Shown here piece after piece: positions 4,532 through 11,255 of a stretch of 12,471 bases of DNA. Both the position numbers and the translations under genes were made by a program. How positions within the stretch are numbered: the first letter of the stretch is position 1; each line of letters starts with the position of its first letter. The stretch is taken from positions 1-12,471 of the forward strand of contig CAZONX010000058.1 in assembly GCA_964581295.1 (NCBI GenBank). Reading direction: 5' to 3'. A model generated the notes under the pieces. It was given only the letters and a program-made list of their open reading frames with translations. It was not told the origin of the DNA and ran no database searches. Source of the DNA: JAHEEL01 sp964581295. Its GTDB lineage: Bacteria > Actinomycetota > Acidimicrobiia > Spongiisociales > UBA5794.

Positions 4532-5433
4532 CATCGGTGACCTGCGTTGGGCTGGCGGTTCTCGACATCGTGTTCGGTGTCAACGTCGGGCCCACAAGAG
4601 GTCAGAAGACGTTCGCCGAGTCCATGACGGTGATCGGGGGCGGGCCTGCGGCCAATGCCGCAGCTACGATCGCTCGACTCAACGGCGACGCCCAGTTCAT
4701 CGGGTGTCTCGGGGACGACTCGGTCGCGAGCCTGATCCTCGACGATTTCGCCGCTTGGGGCGTGGATGCGAGCAGAGTCCGACAAATCCCGTCGGCTTCA
4801 TCTCCCGTCTCAACGATCACCGTCGAGCCCGACGGCGAGCGGACGATTGTCAACTACTCGGACCCGCGACTGTTCGCAGCTGAGGGCCGAATCACCGCCG
4901 ACGACGTCTTCGGAGCCGACGCCGTACTTGGTGACCTGCTTTGGCCTGGCGGTGCCCTCTCGGCCATGGACGTAGCTCGGGATCTCGGCATTCCGGGGAT
5001 CCTCGACTTCGACCATGCCCATCCCGTGGCGATTGACCAAGCCCTCACTGCTCCGACACACATCGTCTTCTCCGCGCCGGCGCTCGCGGCGACCAGTGGT
5101 GAGGACGATCCCGTCTCTGGCTTGATGTCCATTCGCCGACGGACGGAGTCATGGATCGCCGTCACCCTCGGCGGGGCCGGCGTTGTGTGGCTCGGCGACA
5201 ACGACCAGATTGGCAGGGCACCAGCGTTCAACGTGGAGGTCGCCGACACGCTGGGCGCCGGCGACGTCTTCCACGGAGCCTTCGCCCTCGGCCTCGCCGA
5301 GCGACGGCCAATCGAAGAAGTCATCCAACGAGCGTCGGCCGCCGCGGCGCTGAAGTGCACTCGATTCGGGGGCCGCTTGGGCATCCCGTCCGCCGAGGAA
5401 TTCAACGACTTCCTCCTGGCTCACACAGAATGA
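4528..5433 (+). CDS. PfkB/ribokinase-family carbohydrate kinase, sulfofructose-kinase-like
   Basis: 301 residues, normal for the family, which transfers phosphate from ATP to a sugar or nucleoside hydroxyl. The N-terminus TSVTCVGLAVLDIVFGV is typical. GGGPAANAA (37-45) is the first PfkB signature region. The second signature DTLGAGDVFHGAFALGL carries the anion hole GAGD with catalytic base D246. Several details match sulfofructose kinase YihV as I remember it: GGGPAA, the GERTIVNYSDP segment that follows the beta-lid, and ALKCTRFGGRLGIPS near the C-terminus. No other sulfoglycolysis gene lies in the window, so the substrate stays open. I chose the ATG at 4528 because the usual family start follows at once; TTG 4501 and GTG 4516 are alternatives. 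The gene converges on the acyltransferase with 42 bases between stops. Confidence 0.9.
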   Translation: MTSVTCVGLAVLDIVFGVNVGPTRGQKTFAESMTVIGGGPAANAAATIARLNGDAQFIGCLGDDSVASLILDDFAAWGVDASRVRQIPSASSPVSTITVEPDGERTIVNYSDPRLFAAEGRITADDVFGADAVLGDLLWPGGALSAMDVARDLGIPGILDFDHAHPVAIDQALTAPTHIVFSAPALAATSGEDDPVSGLMSIRRRTESWIAVTLGGAGVVWLGDNDQIGRAPAFNVEVADTLGAGDVFHGAFALGLAERRPIEEVIQRASAAAALKCTRFGGRLGIPSAEEFNDFLLAHTE

Positions 5434-5475
5434 TCGGCACCCTGTGTACGCCCTACCCGCCGGGTGGACCGAGTG

Positions 5476-6132
5476 CTACGGAGCTTTTCGACGAGGCCAC
5501 CATGGGGCGAGGCGGGCATCGAGCGCTTCGAACCAAGCATCCGTCATCGCGCCCAGAGGATCAATCCGGTCGACGTAGTCGTACCAGGCAATCGGTTTCT
5601 CTATCCACATCTTGACCGCCGTGCGGCGCAGCCCACCGTCGCTCTGACCAAGCGTGCGCTCGGTACCGTGGATGGCGATCGGGAGTACCGGTGCCCCGCT
5701 CATCCACGCGAGCCACGCTGCGCCACGTTTCGGAGCGGTCTCTCCCCAGTGGGCGACCCGTCGCCCTTCTGGGAAGACGCCGGCGGTTCCGCCGGCTCGC
5801 AGATGCTCCACCGTTTCCTCAAGAGCTCTGAGCGGCACGCCGTCGCGGTCGGTTGGAATCGCCCCAAAGAAGCCCGTGACTACGTCGAAGGCCATGTGAT
5901 TGCCAAACAACTCGTCGACGGCAATGAACCGGACGAGGCGACCAATGCCGTTGACGACGAGCGGTGGATCGAGGTGTGAAAGGTGATTGGCCGCGACCAC
6001 GAGGGGACCACGCTTCGGTATGTGCTCGGTCCCTGTGACCTCGAAATCGAGGAGATTGCGCGCAAGGATGCGCAGCGGAATGTTGAGGAACCGGGTGGTC
6101 AGCGCCGACGGGACGTAGCGGAAGCTACCCAT
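5476..6132 (-). CDS. plsC: 1-acyl-sn-glycerol-3-phosphate acyltransferase family protein (PlsC-like)
   Basis: 218 residues. Members transfer a fatty acyl group to lysophosphatidate or related acceptors at the inner membrane face during phospholipid synthesis. The catalytic H-x4-D motif is NHLSHLDPP (H50, D55). Block II is likely GFFGAIPTDRDG, block III is VFPEGRR (F120 to R124), and block IV is GAPVLPIAIHGTE (P151). The ATG at 6132 lies within the last codons of holB and overlaps its stop by eight bases (ATGGGTAG), implying coupled translation at the end of the topA-tmk-holB run. A longer reading from 6318 lies inside holB and adds 62 residues without family similarity. The exact acceptor is not certain; mycolate-lineage and phosphatidylinositol-mannoside acyltransferases are other members of the superfamily. 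Confidence 0.9.
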   Translation of the reverse strand: MGSFRYVPSALTTRFLNIPLRILARNLLDFEVTGTEHIPKRGPLVVAANHLSHLDPPLVVNGIGRLVRFIAVDELFGNHMAFDVVTGFFGAIPTDRDGVPLRALEETVEHLRAGGTAGVFPEGRRVAHWGETAPKRGAAWLAWMSGAPVLPIAIHGTERTLGQSDGGLRRTAVKMWIEKPIAWYDYVDRIDPLGAMTDAWFEALDARLAPWWPRRKAP

Positions 6133-7183
6133 CGGCGGCGAGCTCGGCGAAGAGATTCGCGAATGCCAGCTGGGGGCGCTGGTTGGTCCCAAGCGCTTCG
6201 ATCGCAACCAGGATTCGCTCGGCACTCGCGACGGCACGCTTTGGCGTAGTCGAGCTGAGCGCCGCGATCGGAACATCGGTGTTCCGCACCGGGCTCCCGA
6301 ACTGGGCAGCGGCAACATCGCGGTAGAACGACGCCAGGATCTCGAGTCCGGTCACATGCAGGGCGTCCGTGGCTCGTTTGAGTTCCCGTGTCTGGCGATC
6401 CTTCAAGGCCTTCGAGGCGTCGTCGCCGAGGGCATCGCGCTCTTCTTCCTGACGCGCCTTGAGCGCTGCAAGCAGCGGTTCGGCTGCCGCCATCGCCTCG
6501 TCGGCGAGCCGGAATGCATCTCCCGGATGCTCGCCGAGGCGCATTGGGATGCTGAGCCAAAGGTGGCGGTAGTCGGCGACCTGAGGCTCGGTGGCGAGCG
6601 CAAGGGCCAGGCCCGGTCTGCCTCCTGCGATACGGGCCGCTTCATTCGCCTGGTCCTCGTCGATGCCGATCTCAGCGATCCCGGCTGAGACCTCGGACTC
6701 GGGTACACGCCCCAACACGATCGTCCGGCATCGACTGGCCACGGTATCCGGGAGATCATCTTCGGTCTCAGTAACAATCACGAACACGGTTGCCGGCGTC
6801 GGCTCCTCCAGGGTCTTGAGGAGCGCGTTGGCAGCCTCGTCGTTCATCATGCCGCCCTCTTCGAGCAGGAAGACCTTGCGGTCCGCCTCGAACGGTGCAC
6901 GAGTGGCCTGGGAAACCACACGCCGAGCCTGATCGACGGTGATCGACGCCCGCCCCTCGGGCTCCACAAGGACGAGGTCGGGATGCACGCCGGTCATCAC
7001 CCGGCCGAAGCACTGCGGGTCGTCTCCGCACAGCAGCGCCGCGACAAACCGACGTGCGATGGTCGCTTTGCCGACGTTCGACGGTCCGACAAACAGATAG
7101 GACTGCGCCGGTTCGACGATCTCGCGCAGAAGTAGATCGATGACGCCCCGGTGTCCGATCACGCCGTCAAAGGGAGTCACCAT
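6125..7183 (-). CDS. holB: DNA polymerase III subunit delta'
   Basis: 352 residues. This is the clamp-loader subunit that stabilises the delta wrench and helps load the beta clamp. The order of features fits the AAA+ clamp-loader fold. The P-loop-like GPSNVGKAT (33-41) comes first, then TGVHPDLVLVEPEG, ITVDQARRVV, and the Walker-B-like VFLLEEGGMMNDEAANALLKTLEEP (104-128). The SRC motif at S150-R151-C152 donates the arginine finger to the neighbouring subunit. In place of the usual four-cysteine zinc module only C52 and C58 remain. The C-terminal part (about 210-352) is helical, as in the collar domain. The ATG at 7183 overlaps the tmk stop by seven bases (ATGGTGA). A tmk-holB pair is common in bacteria and supports the call over generic DnaX. 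Confidence 0.92.
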   Translation of the reverse strand: MVTPFDGVIGHRGVIDLLLREIVEPAQSYLFVGPSNVGKATIARRFVAALLCGDDPQCFGRVMTGVHPDLVLVEPEGRASITVDQARRVVSQATRAPFEADRKVFLLEEGGMMNDEAANALLKTLEEPTPATVFVIVTETEDDLPDTVASRCRTIVLGRVPESEVSAGIAEIGIDEDQANEAARIAGGRPGLALALATEPQVADYRHLWLSIPMRLGEHPGDAFRLADEAMAAAEPLLAALKARQEEERDALGDDASKALKDRQTRELKRATDALHVTGLEILASFYRDVAAAQFGSPVRNTDVPIAALSSTTPKRAVASAERILVAIEALGTNQRPQLAFANLFAELAADG

Positions 7184-7782
7184 CGCAACCGAATCTCCCG
7201 GTACGCGGCTTCAACGACGGCATCGAGGGGTTGTGAGGTGTCCAGGGTCACGAACCGCTCCGGCTCAGAGGCAGCGACCGCGGCGAAGCCGTCTGCGACT
7301 GCCTGCTGAAACTCGATGCCCTCGTCGCCGATCCGGTCACCGACCGCCTGTCGCGATAGGCCTTCGGCCGGATCAACCTGGAGGAGGATCACGAGGCTTG
7401 GCCAGGCACCGAGCAGTCCCGGTTCGTTGACACTGCGCACAAGATCGATGCCGAGACCTCGGCCCGCCCCTTGGTACGCGAGCGACGAGTACACCGACCG
7501 GTCGGACAAAACCCACGCACCGTCGTCGAGCGCGGGTCCCACAATCTCTGCCGCCAGTTGTGACCGCGCCGCGGCGAAGAGGAGCGCTTCCGTCCACGGT
7601 TCGGGGGCGAGGTCGTGCCCGAGCAGGATCGCGCGAATGCGCTCACCCGCCGGTGTGCCGCCGGGTTCCCGCACGCGGACGACGCGATGGCCGTCGGCCT
7701 CGAGTCGTGCGCCAACCCGTTGCGCGACCGTCGACTTGCCTGCGCCCTCGATCCCCTCGAACGCGATGTATGGGCGGCTCAC
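7177..7782 (-). CDS. tmk: Thymidylate kinase (dTMP kinase)
   Basis: 201 residues, typical length. The enzyme phosphorylates dTMP to dTDP with ATP in the cytoplasm, feeding dTTP synthesis. The P-loop GIEGAGKST lies at 10-18; REPGGTPAGE (38-47) is the dTMP-contacting family motif; DRSVYSSLAYQG (94-105) is the DR(Y/S) motif with conserved substrate contacts. The LID is about 143-153 (SRQAVGDRIGD). The start is the GTG at 7782, which gives the usual MSRPYIAFEGIEGAGKST beginning; only a weak purine stretch precedes it. It follows topA by 68 bases and overlaps holB by seven, so it is probably expressed with both. The bases just before the start contain a six-codon ATG reading frame that ends on the GTG as GTGA, probably incidental. 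Confidence 0.95.
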   Translation of the reverse strand: MSRPYIAFEGIEGAGKSTVAQRVGARLEADGHRVVRVREPGGTPAGERIRAILLGHDLAPEPWTEALLFAAARSQLAAEIVGPALDDGAWVLSDRSVYSSLAYQGAGRGLGIDLVRSVNEPGLLGAWPSLVILLQVDPAEGLSRQAVGDRIGDEGIEFQQAVADGFAAVAASEPERFVTLDTSQPLDAVVEAAYREIRLRW

Positions 7783-7850
7783 GTGGTTCCGTTCTTCATG
7801 CTCGACCTCACGCCGACAGTCTCGCAGAGTTCGGTGCGTCGGTTCCGGCT

Positions 7851-10106
7851 TCAGGAGCTCTTCGGCTTGGGCTTCGCCTTGGGTTTGGCCTTGGCGTTGG
7901 GTTTGCGCTTCGGTGCCGGGCCTCTTGCACGACGCTCTGCGAGCAACTCGACCGCTCGATCAAGGGTGATCGCCTCGACCGAGTCGGCAACCCTCAGGGA
8001 AGCGTTCGTCTCGCCGTCGGTGACGTAGGGTCCGAATCGGCCATTGCGCAGCACGATCGGCTTCTCGGTGTTGGGGTCCTCGCCAAGCTCCTTGAGCGGT
8101 GCCGCGGCGGTCCGGCCCCGCCCTTTCTTCGGCTGCGCGAGCAGCTTTGTCGCGGCATCGAGATCGACGGTGAAGATCTGGTCCTCGTCTTCGAGGCTGC
8201 GGCTCTCCTTGCCCCACTTCACGTAGGGGCCATATCGCCCATTCTGGGCTGTGATCGGTTTGCCATCCTCTGGGTGCTCGCCGACCGTTCGTGGCTGGGT
8301 GAGCAGGCGAAGAGCGTCGTCGAGTGTGACGGTGTCGAGTTCCATCGTCTTGAACAGCGACGCCGTCTTCGGCTTGGTCTTCGATTCGGCGTCTCGTTCG
8401 CCGAGTTGCACATAGGGGCCAAAGCGCCCGGCTTTGGCGAGTACTGGGAGACCGGTCTCCGGATCATCGCCGAGGGTTCGGTCACCGGATGGGGCGGCAA
8501 GGAACTCAGCGGCGCGTTCGACCGTGAGTTCATCGAGCGGCACGTCATCAGGGATCGAGGCGCGGGCTTCGCCGTGCACGAGGTAGGGCCCGTACTGGCC
8601 GCATCGCGCCACGATCGGTTCCCCGTCTTCGCCCATGCCGATCGGGAATGCGTTGACGACCCGCGGGTCGATGCCCTCGAGCGCGTCATCCGAGACAAGG
8701 CCCTTGAGACCGGGACGGTCGGCGACCCCGAAGTAGAACCGATTGAGGTAGGGCACCATCTGCTCTTCGCCGCCGGCGATCTTGTCGAGATCCTCCTCCA
8801 TGAGAGCAGTGAAGTCGTAGTCGACGTAGTCCCCGAAGTACTCCTCGAGGAGGCCGACGACCGCGAACGCCTTGAGCGTGGGTACGAGCGCGGAGCCCTG
8901 CTTGCGAACGTAGTCGCGATCCTGGATCGTCGAGATGATCGAGGCGTAGGTCGACGGGCGGCCGATCCCCAACTCTTCGAGCCGCTTGACGAGGCTCGCT
9001 TCGGTGTAGCGGGCGGGCGGCTTCGTCTCGTGGTTGGTCGCTGACGTCTCGACCGCGTCGAGCTGCTGCCCCTCGGCGACCGCGGGCAGGTGACTCTCCT
9101 GGTCGTCGCGAGCAGCATCTGGATCGTCGATGTCCTCGACATACGCCTTGAGGAAACCGGCGAACAGGATCGTGCGTCCGGTTGCAGAGAACTCGCACGC
9201 CTTGCCGCTCGTCGGAGCCGTGCCGCCGAGACGCAGCTGCAGGCTCTCGCCTTTCGCGTCCTTCATCTGGCTCGCGACGGTGCGCTTCCAGATCATGTCG
9301 TAGAGGCGCGCCTCGTCGGACTTCGGTCCGAACGATCCGGCGACCGACTTCGGATCCTGGAATTGCTCACCGGCGGGACGGATGGCTTCGTGAGCTTCTT
9401 GGGCACCCTTTGCCTTCTTGCCGTAGAAACGCGGCGAATCCGGGAGGTACTCCGCTCCGAAGCGGTCAGCCACCAACGATCGCGTGGCGCTGAGAGCCGA
9501 ACCGGAGAGGTTCGTCGAATCGGTCCGCATGTAAGTGATGAACCCGCCCTCGTACAGGCGCTGCGCTGCCGACATNNNNNNNNNNNNNNNNNNNNNNNNN
9601 NNNNNNNNNNNNNNNNNNNNNNNNNNNNNNNNNNNNNNNNNNNNNNNNNNNNNNNNNNNNNNNNNNNNNNNNNNNTTGTCGAGTTCGCGCGGATGGCCGA
9701 CGGCCTCCTGGATGGCTTCCTTGGTGATCTCATGGAACACCATCCGATGGACCGGCACCTTCGGCTTGAGGACTTCGAGTAGGTGCCAGGCGATCGCCTC
9801 ACCCTCGCGGTCTTCATCCGTCGCCAAGTAGAGGGAATCGGCCCCCTTCATCAGCTTCCTGAGATCGGCTACCTGCTTCTTCGATCCTGGTGTGACCACG
9901 TACATCGGCTTGAAGCCATTGTCGATGTCGACGCCGAAGCGGGTCTCCTTCCATGCCTTCTTTTTGGCTTCGCTGACCTCACCGACCTTGGTCGGGATGT
10001 CACGGATGTGACCAACGGAGGACTCCACGACGAAATCATCGCCGAGGTAGCGGGAGATCGTCTTGGCCTTCGCAGGAGACTCGACGATGACGAGGTGTTT
10101 GGGCAT
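7851..10106 (-). CDS. topA: DNA topoisomerase I (type IA), interrupted by an assembly gap
   Basis: TopA relaxes negative supercoils through a transient 5'-phosphotyrosine bond. The Toprim domain is clear: E9 in LVIVESPAKAKTI and D97-x-D99-x-E101 in YLATDEDREGEAIAWHL. The active-site tyrosine is in GGFITYMRTDSTNLS, after the gap. Next come RPAGEQF, the RYTEASLVKRLEELGIGRPS block and four C-terminal Toprim_Crpt-type repeats around GRFGPYV, without Cys4 zinc fingers, as in other actinobacterial TopAs. The end is a Lys/Pro/Ala tail (KPNAKAKPKAKPKPKSS) like the basic tails that aid strand passage in mycobacterial TopA. One hundred Ns remove the stretch before the active site; both flanks read in one frame, so the gene is probably intact. 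The ATG at 10106 has no clear ribosome site. It heads the topA-tmk-holB-plsC run. Confidence 0.96.
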   Translation of the reverse strand: MPKHLVIVESPAKAKTISRYLGDDFVVESSVGHIRDIPTKVGEVSEAKKKAWKETRFGVDIDNGFKPMYVVTPGSKKQVADLRKLMKGADSLYLATDEDREGEAIAWHLLEVLKPKVPVHRMVFHEITKEAIQEAVGHPRELDXXXXXXXXXXXXXXXXXXXXXXXXXXXXXXXXXXMSAAQRLYEGGFITYMRTDSTNLSGSALSATRSLVADRFGAEYLPDSPRFYGKKAKGAQEAHEAIRPAGEQFQDPKSVAGSFGPKSDEARLYDMIWKRTVASQMKDAKGESLQLRLGGTAPTSGKACEFSATGRTILFAGFLKAYVEDIDDPDAARDDQESHLPAVAEGQQLDAVETSATNHETKPPARYTEASLVKRLEELGIGRPSTYASIISTIQDRDYVRKQGSALVPTLKAFAVVGLLEEYFGDYVDYDFTALMEEDLDKIAGGEEQMVPYLNRFYFGVADRPGLKGLVSDDALEGIDPRVVNAFPIGMGEDGEPIVARCGQYGPYLVHGEARASIPDDVPLDELTVERAAEFLAAPSGDRTLGDDPETGLPVLAKAGRFGPYVQLGERDAESKTKPKTASLFKTMELDTVTLDDALRLLTQPRTVGEHPEDGKPITAQNGRYGPYVKWGKESRSLEDEDQIFTVDLDAATKLLAQPKKGRGRTAAAPLKELGEDPNTEKPIVLRNGRFGPYVTDGETNASLRVADSVEAITLDRAVELLAERRARGPAPKRKPNAKAKPKAKPKPKSS
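9576..9675. other. Scaffold gap of 100 Ns within topA
   Basis: Exactly 100 Ns suggests a placeholder rather than a measured gap. In this gapped protein the Toprim acids are D97/D99/E101 and the active-site Tyr falls at residue 192. In E. coli, from memory, the values are D111/D113/E115 and Y319. The true missing stretch is therefore about 440-510 bases, and its length should be one more than a multiple of three to keep the frame. Confidence 0.95.
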
Positions 10107-10142
10107 GGGTAGACAACGCTCAGTGTGTCGGGGACGGGGCTA

Positions 10143-10171
10143 ACGATGCGGGAGTATGGTCGCTTTGTCAA
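10143..10171 (-). promoter_or_regulatory. Candidate topA promoter
   Basis: On the minus strand a perfect TTGACA (10171-10166) is followed at 17 bases by CATCGT (10148-10143), which keeps the key A2 and T6 of a -10 box. The predicted start is about 30 bases before the topA ATG. The -35 box lies inside the imperfect palindrome TTGTCAACACAA (plus strand, 10165-10176), a possible binding site. Confidence 0.45.
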
Positions 10172-10200
10172 CACAATGGCTGCCGGGCCCGATTCCGACC

Positions 10201-11253
10201 TCAGCGGTCGAAGCCGGCCTCGAAGCGCTCAACGACCTTCGGCCACGTGAAAACGTCCTCGACGAAACGCCGTCCCTCGCGGCCCATCGCACGGGCGCGA
10301 TCCGGATTCTCGAGAAGTAGATCGAGCCCTTCGGCGATGTCGTCGGTGGAGTGCACGACGTATCCGGTGTGGCCGGGAATGACGGTCTCTGGAGATCCCC
10401 CAGAGTCCCCAGCCAGAACGGGCAGACCGGTCGCGGCAGCCTCGAGAAACACGAGCCCGAGGCCCTCGACCTCCAGACCGCCCCAACGCGACTTGCACGG
10501 CATGCAAAACACATCCATCTCGCGATACAAGCCCGGCAAATCGGACCATGGAACGTCGACCGCGAAACGCGTGGACACAGCGCGTCGATCGGCGCGCCTG
10601 CGCAGCTGCGACTCGGTGCGGCCCTTGCCGACAAAGAGAAGTTCGACCGGTCGGGAGAGACGAGCGGCGGCGTCGATCAGCCGATGCTGTCCCTTGCGCG
10701 GCACGAAACGCGAAACACATCCGACAACCGGTACGTCGTTGCCGCCGTTCGGCGGCGGCCTGAATGTGTCGATGTCGACGCCCGCACCCACGAACACAAC
10801 ATCTTCTCCCGTGAGTCGGCGCACGCGATCGGCGGTGAACCGACTGACGGCGAACCGCACGTCGGCATCGCTCAATGCCTTCGCGACCACCTGACGCGTC
10901 CCGGGAGCGGCCGCCGGAAGCGTCACCTCGGCACCGTGGCTCAGCACGCCGTATGGGACGCCCAGCCGGTCTCGCAGGGCAGGGCCGAGAAACGGCAGCG
11001 GGTGCGGAGCGCCAAACAGGATGGCGCCGGGTCGGAACCGCACAGCCTGCTGCTCGACCCAGGAGGCGATCTGGGGTGTTGGCCACATGAACGACGACGA
11101 AGCGCGGCTGATGCGTTCGTCCGGCACGGCGGCAGGGTCAGCCGGAGCAATGACGTGCCACTCATCCGGATAGGTGTCGATCAGGTTGCCGAGATACTGC
11201 TGGATCCCGCCTGGCTTCGGCGGGTAGTCGTTGGTGATCAGGAGAAGGCGCAC
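10201..11253 (-). CDS. pimB: GT4-family mannosyltransferase, PimB'-like (phosphatidylinositol mannoside synthesis)
   Basis: 350 residues. The actinobacterial PimB' group adds the second mannose from GDP-mannose to the phosphatidylinositol monomannoside at the inner membrane face. The N-terminal Rossmann domain has the loop TNDYPPKPGGIQQYLGNL (G15, G16) and the acceptor-side HGAEV (H106). The linker leads to VSRFVPRKGQ with R182 and K187, the donor phosphate contacts. The GT4 E-x7-E motif is EVEGLGLVFLEA (E263, E271), followed by ATGLPVLAGDSGGSPE. This last block, with MPCKSRWGGLEVEG before it, closely matches PimB' and related lipid mannosyltransferases as I remember them. The start is GTG 11253 with CGGAGA upstream, two bases after the stop of the tandem phosphatase, so the two are co-transcribed. 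A related sugar acceptor, for example a glucuronic-acid glycolipid, cannot be excluded. Confidence 0.85.
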   Translation of the reverse strand: MRLLLITNDYPPKPGGIQQYLGNLIDTYPDEWHVIAPADPAAVPDERISRASSSFMWPTPQIASWVEQQAVRFRPGAILFGAPHPLPFLGPALRDRLGVPYGVLSHGAEVTLPAAAPGTRQVVAKALSDADVRFAVSRFTADRVRRLTGEDVVFVGAGVDIDTFRPPPNGGNDVPVVGCVSRFVPRKGQHRLIDAAARLSRPVELLFVGKGRTESQLRRRADRRAVSTRFAVDVPWSDLPGLYREMDVFCMPCKSRWGGLEVEGLGLVFLEAAATGLPVLAGDSGGSPETVIPGHTGYVVHSTDDIAEGLDLLLENPDRARAMGREGRRFVEDVFTWPKVVERFEAGFDR

Positions 11254-11255
11254 GA

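Noticed and set aside
5455..5465. Short palindrome ACCCGCCGGGT between the convergent kinase and acyltransferase genes
   Set aside because: The arms are five bases with only one base between them, so it cannot form a usable terminator hairpin as read; no T-run is present.
7780..7799. Six-codon ATG frame (MKNGTT) ending on the tmk GTG start
   Set aside because: Too short to judge, no ribosome site before it, and overlaps of this kind occur often by chance in this sequence.
7560..9044. Long plus-strand open frame (494 codons) antisense to tmk and topA
   Set aside because: Composition is Arg/Asp/Val-rich without domains, and the minus strand holds two unmistakable housekeeping genes. Such shadows are common opposite GC-rich genes.
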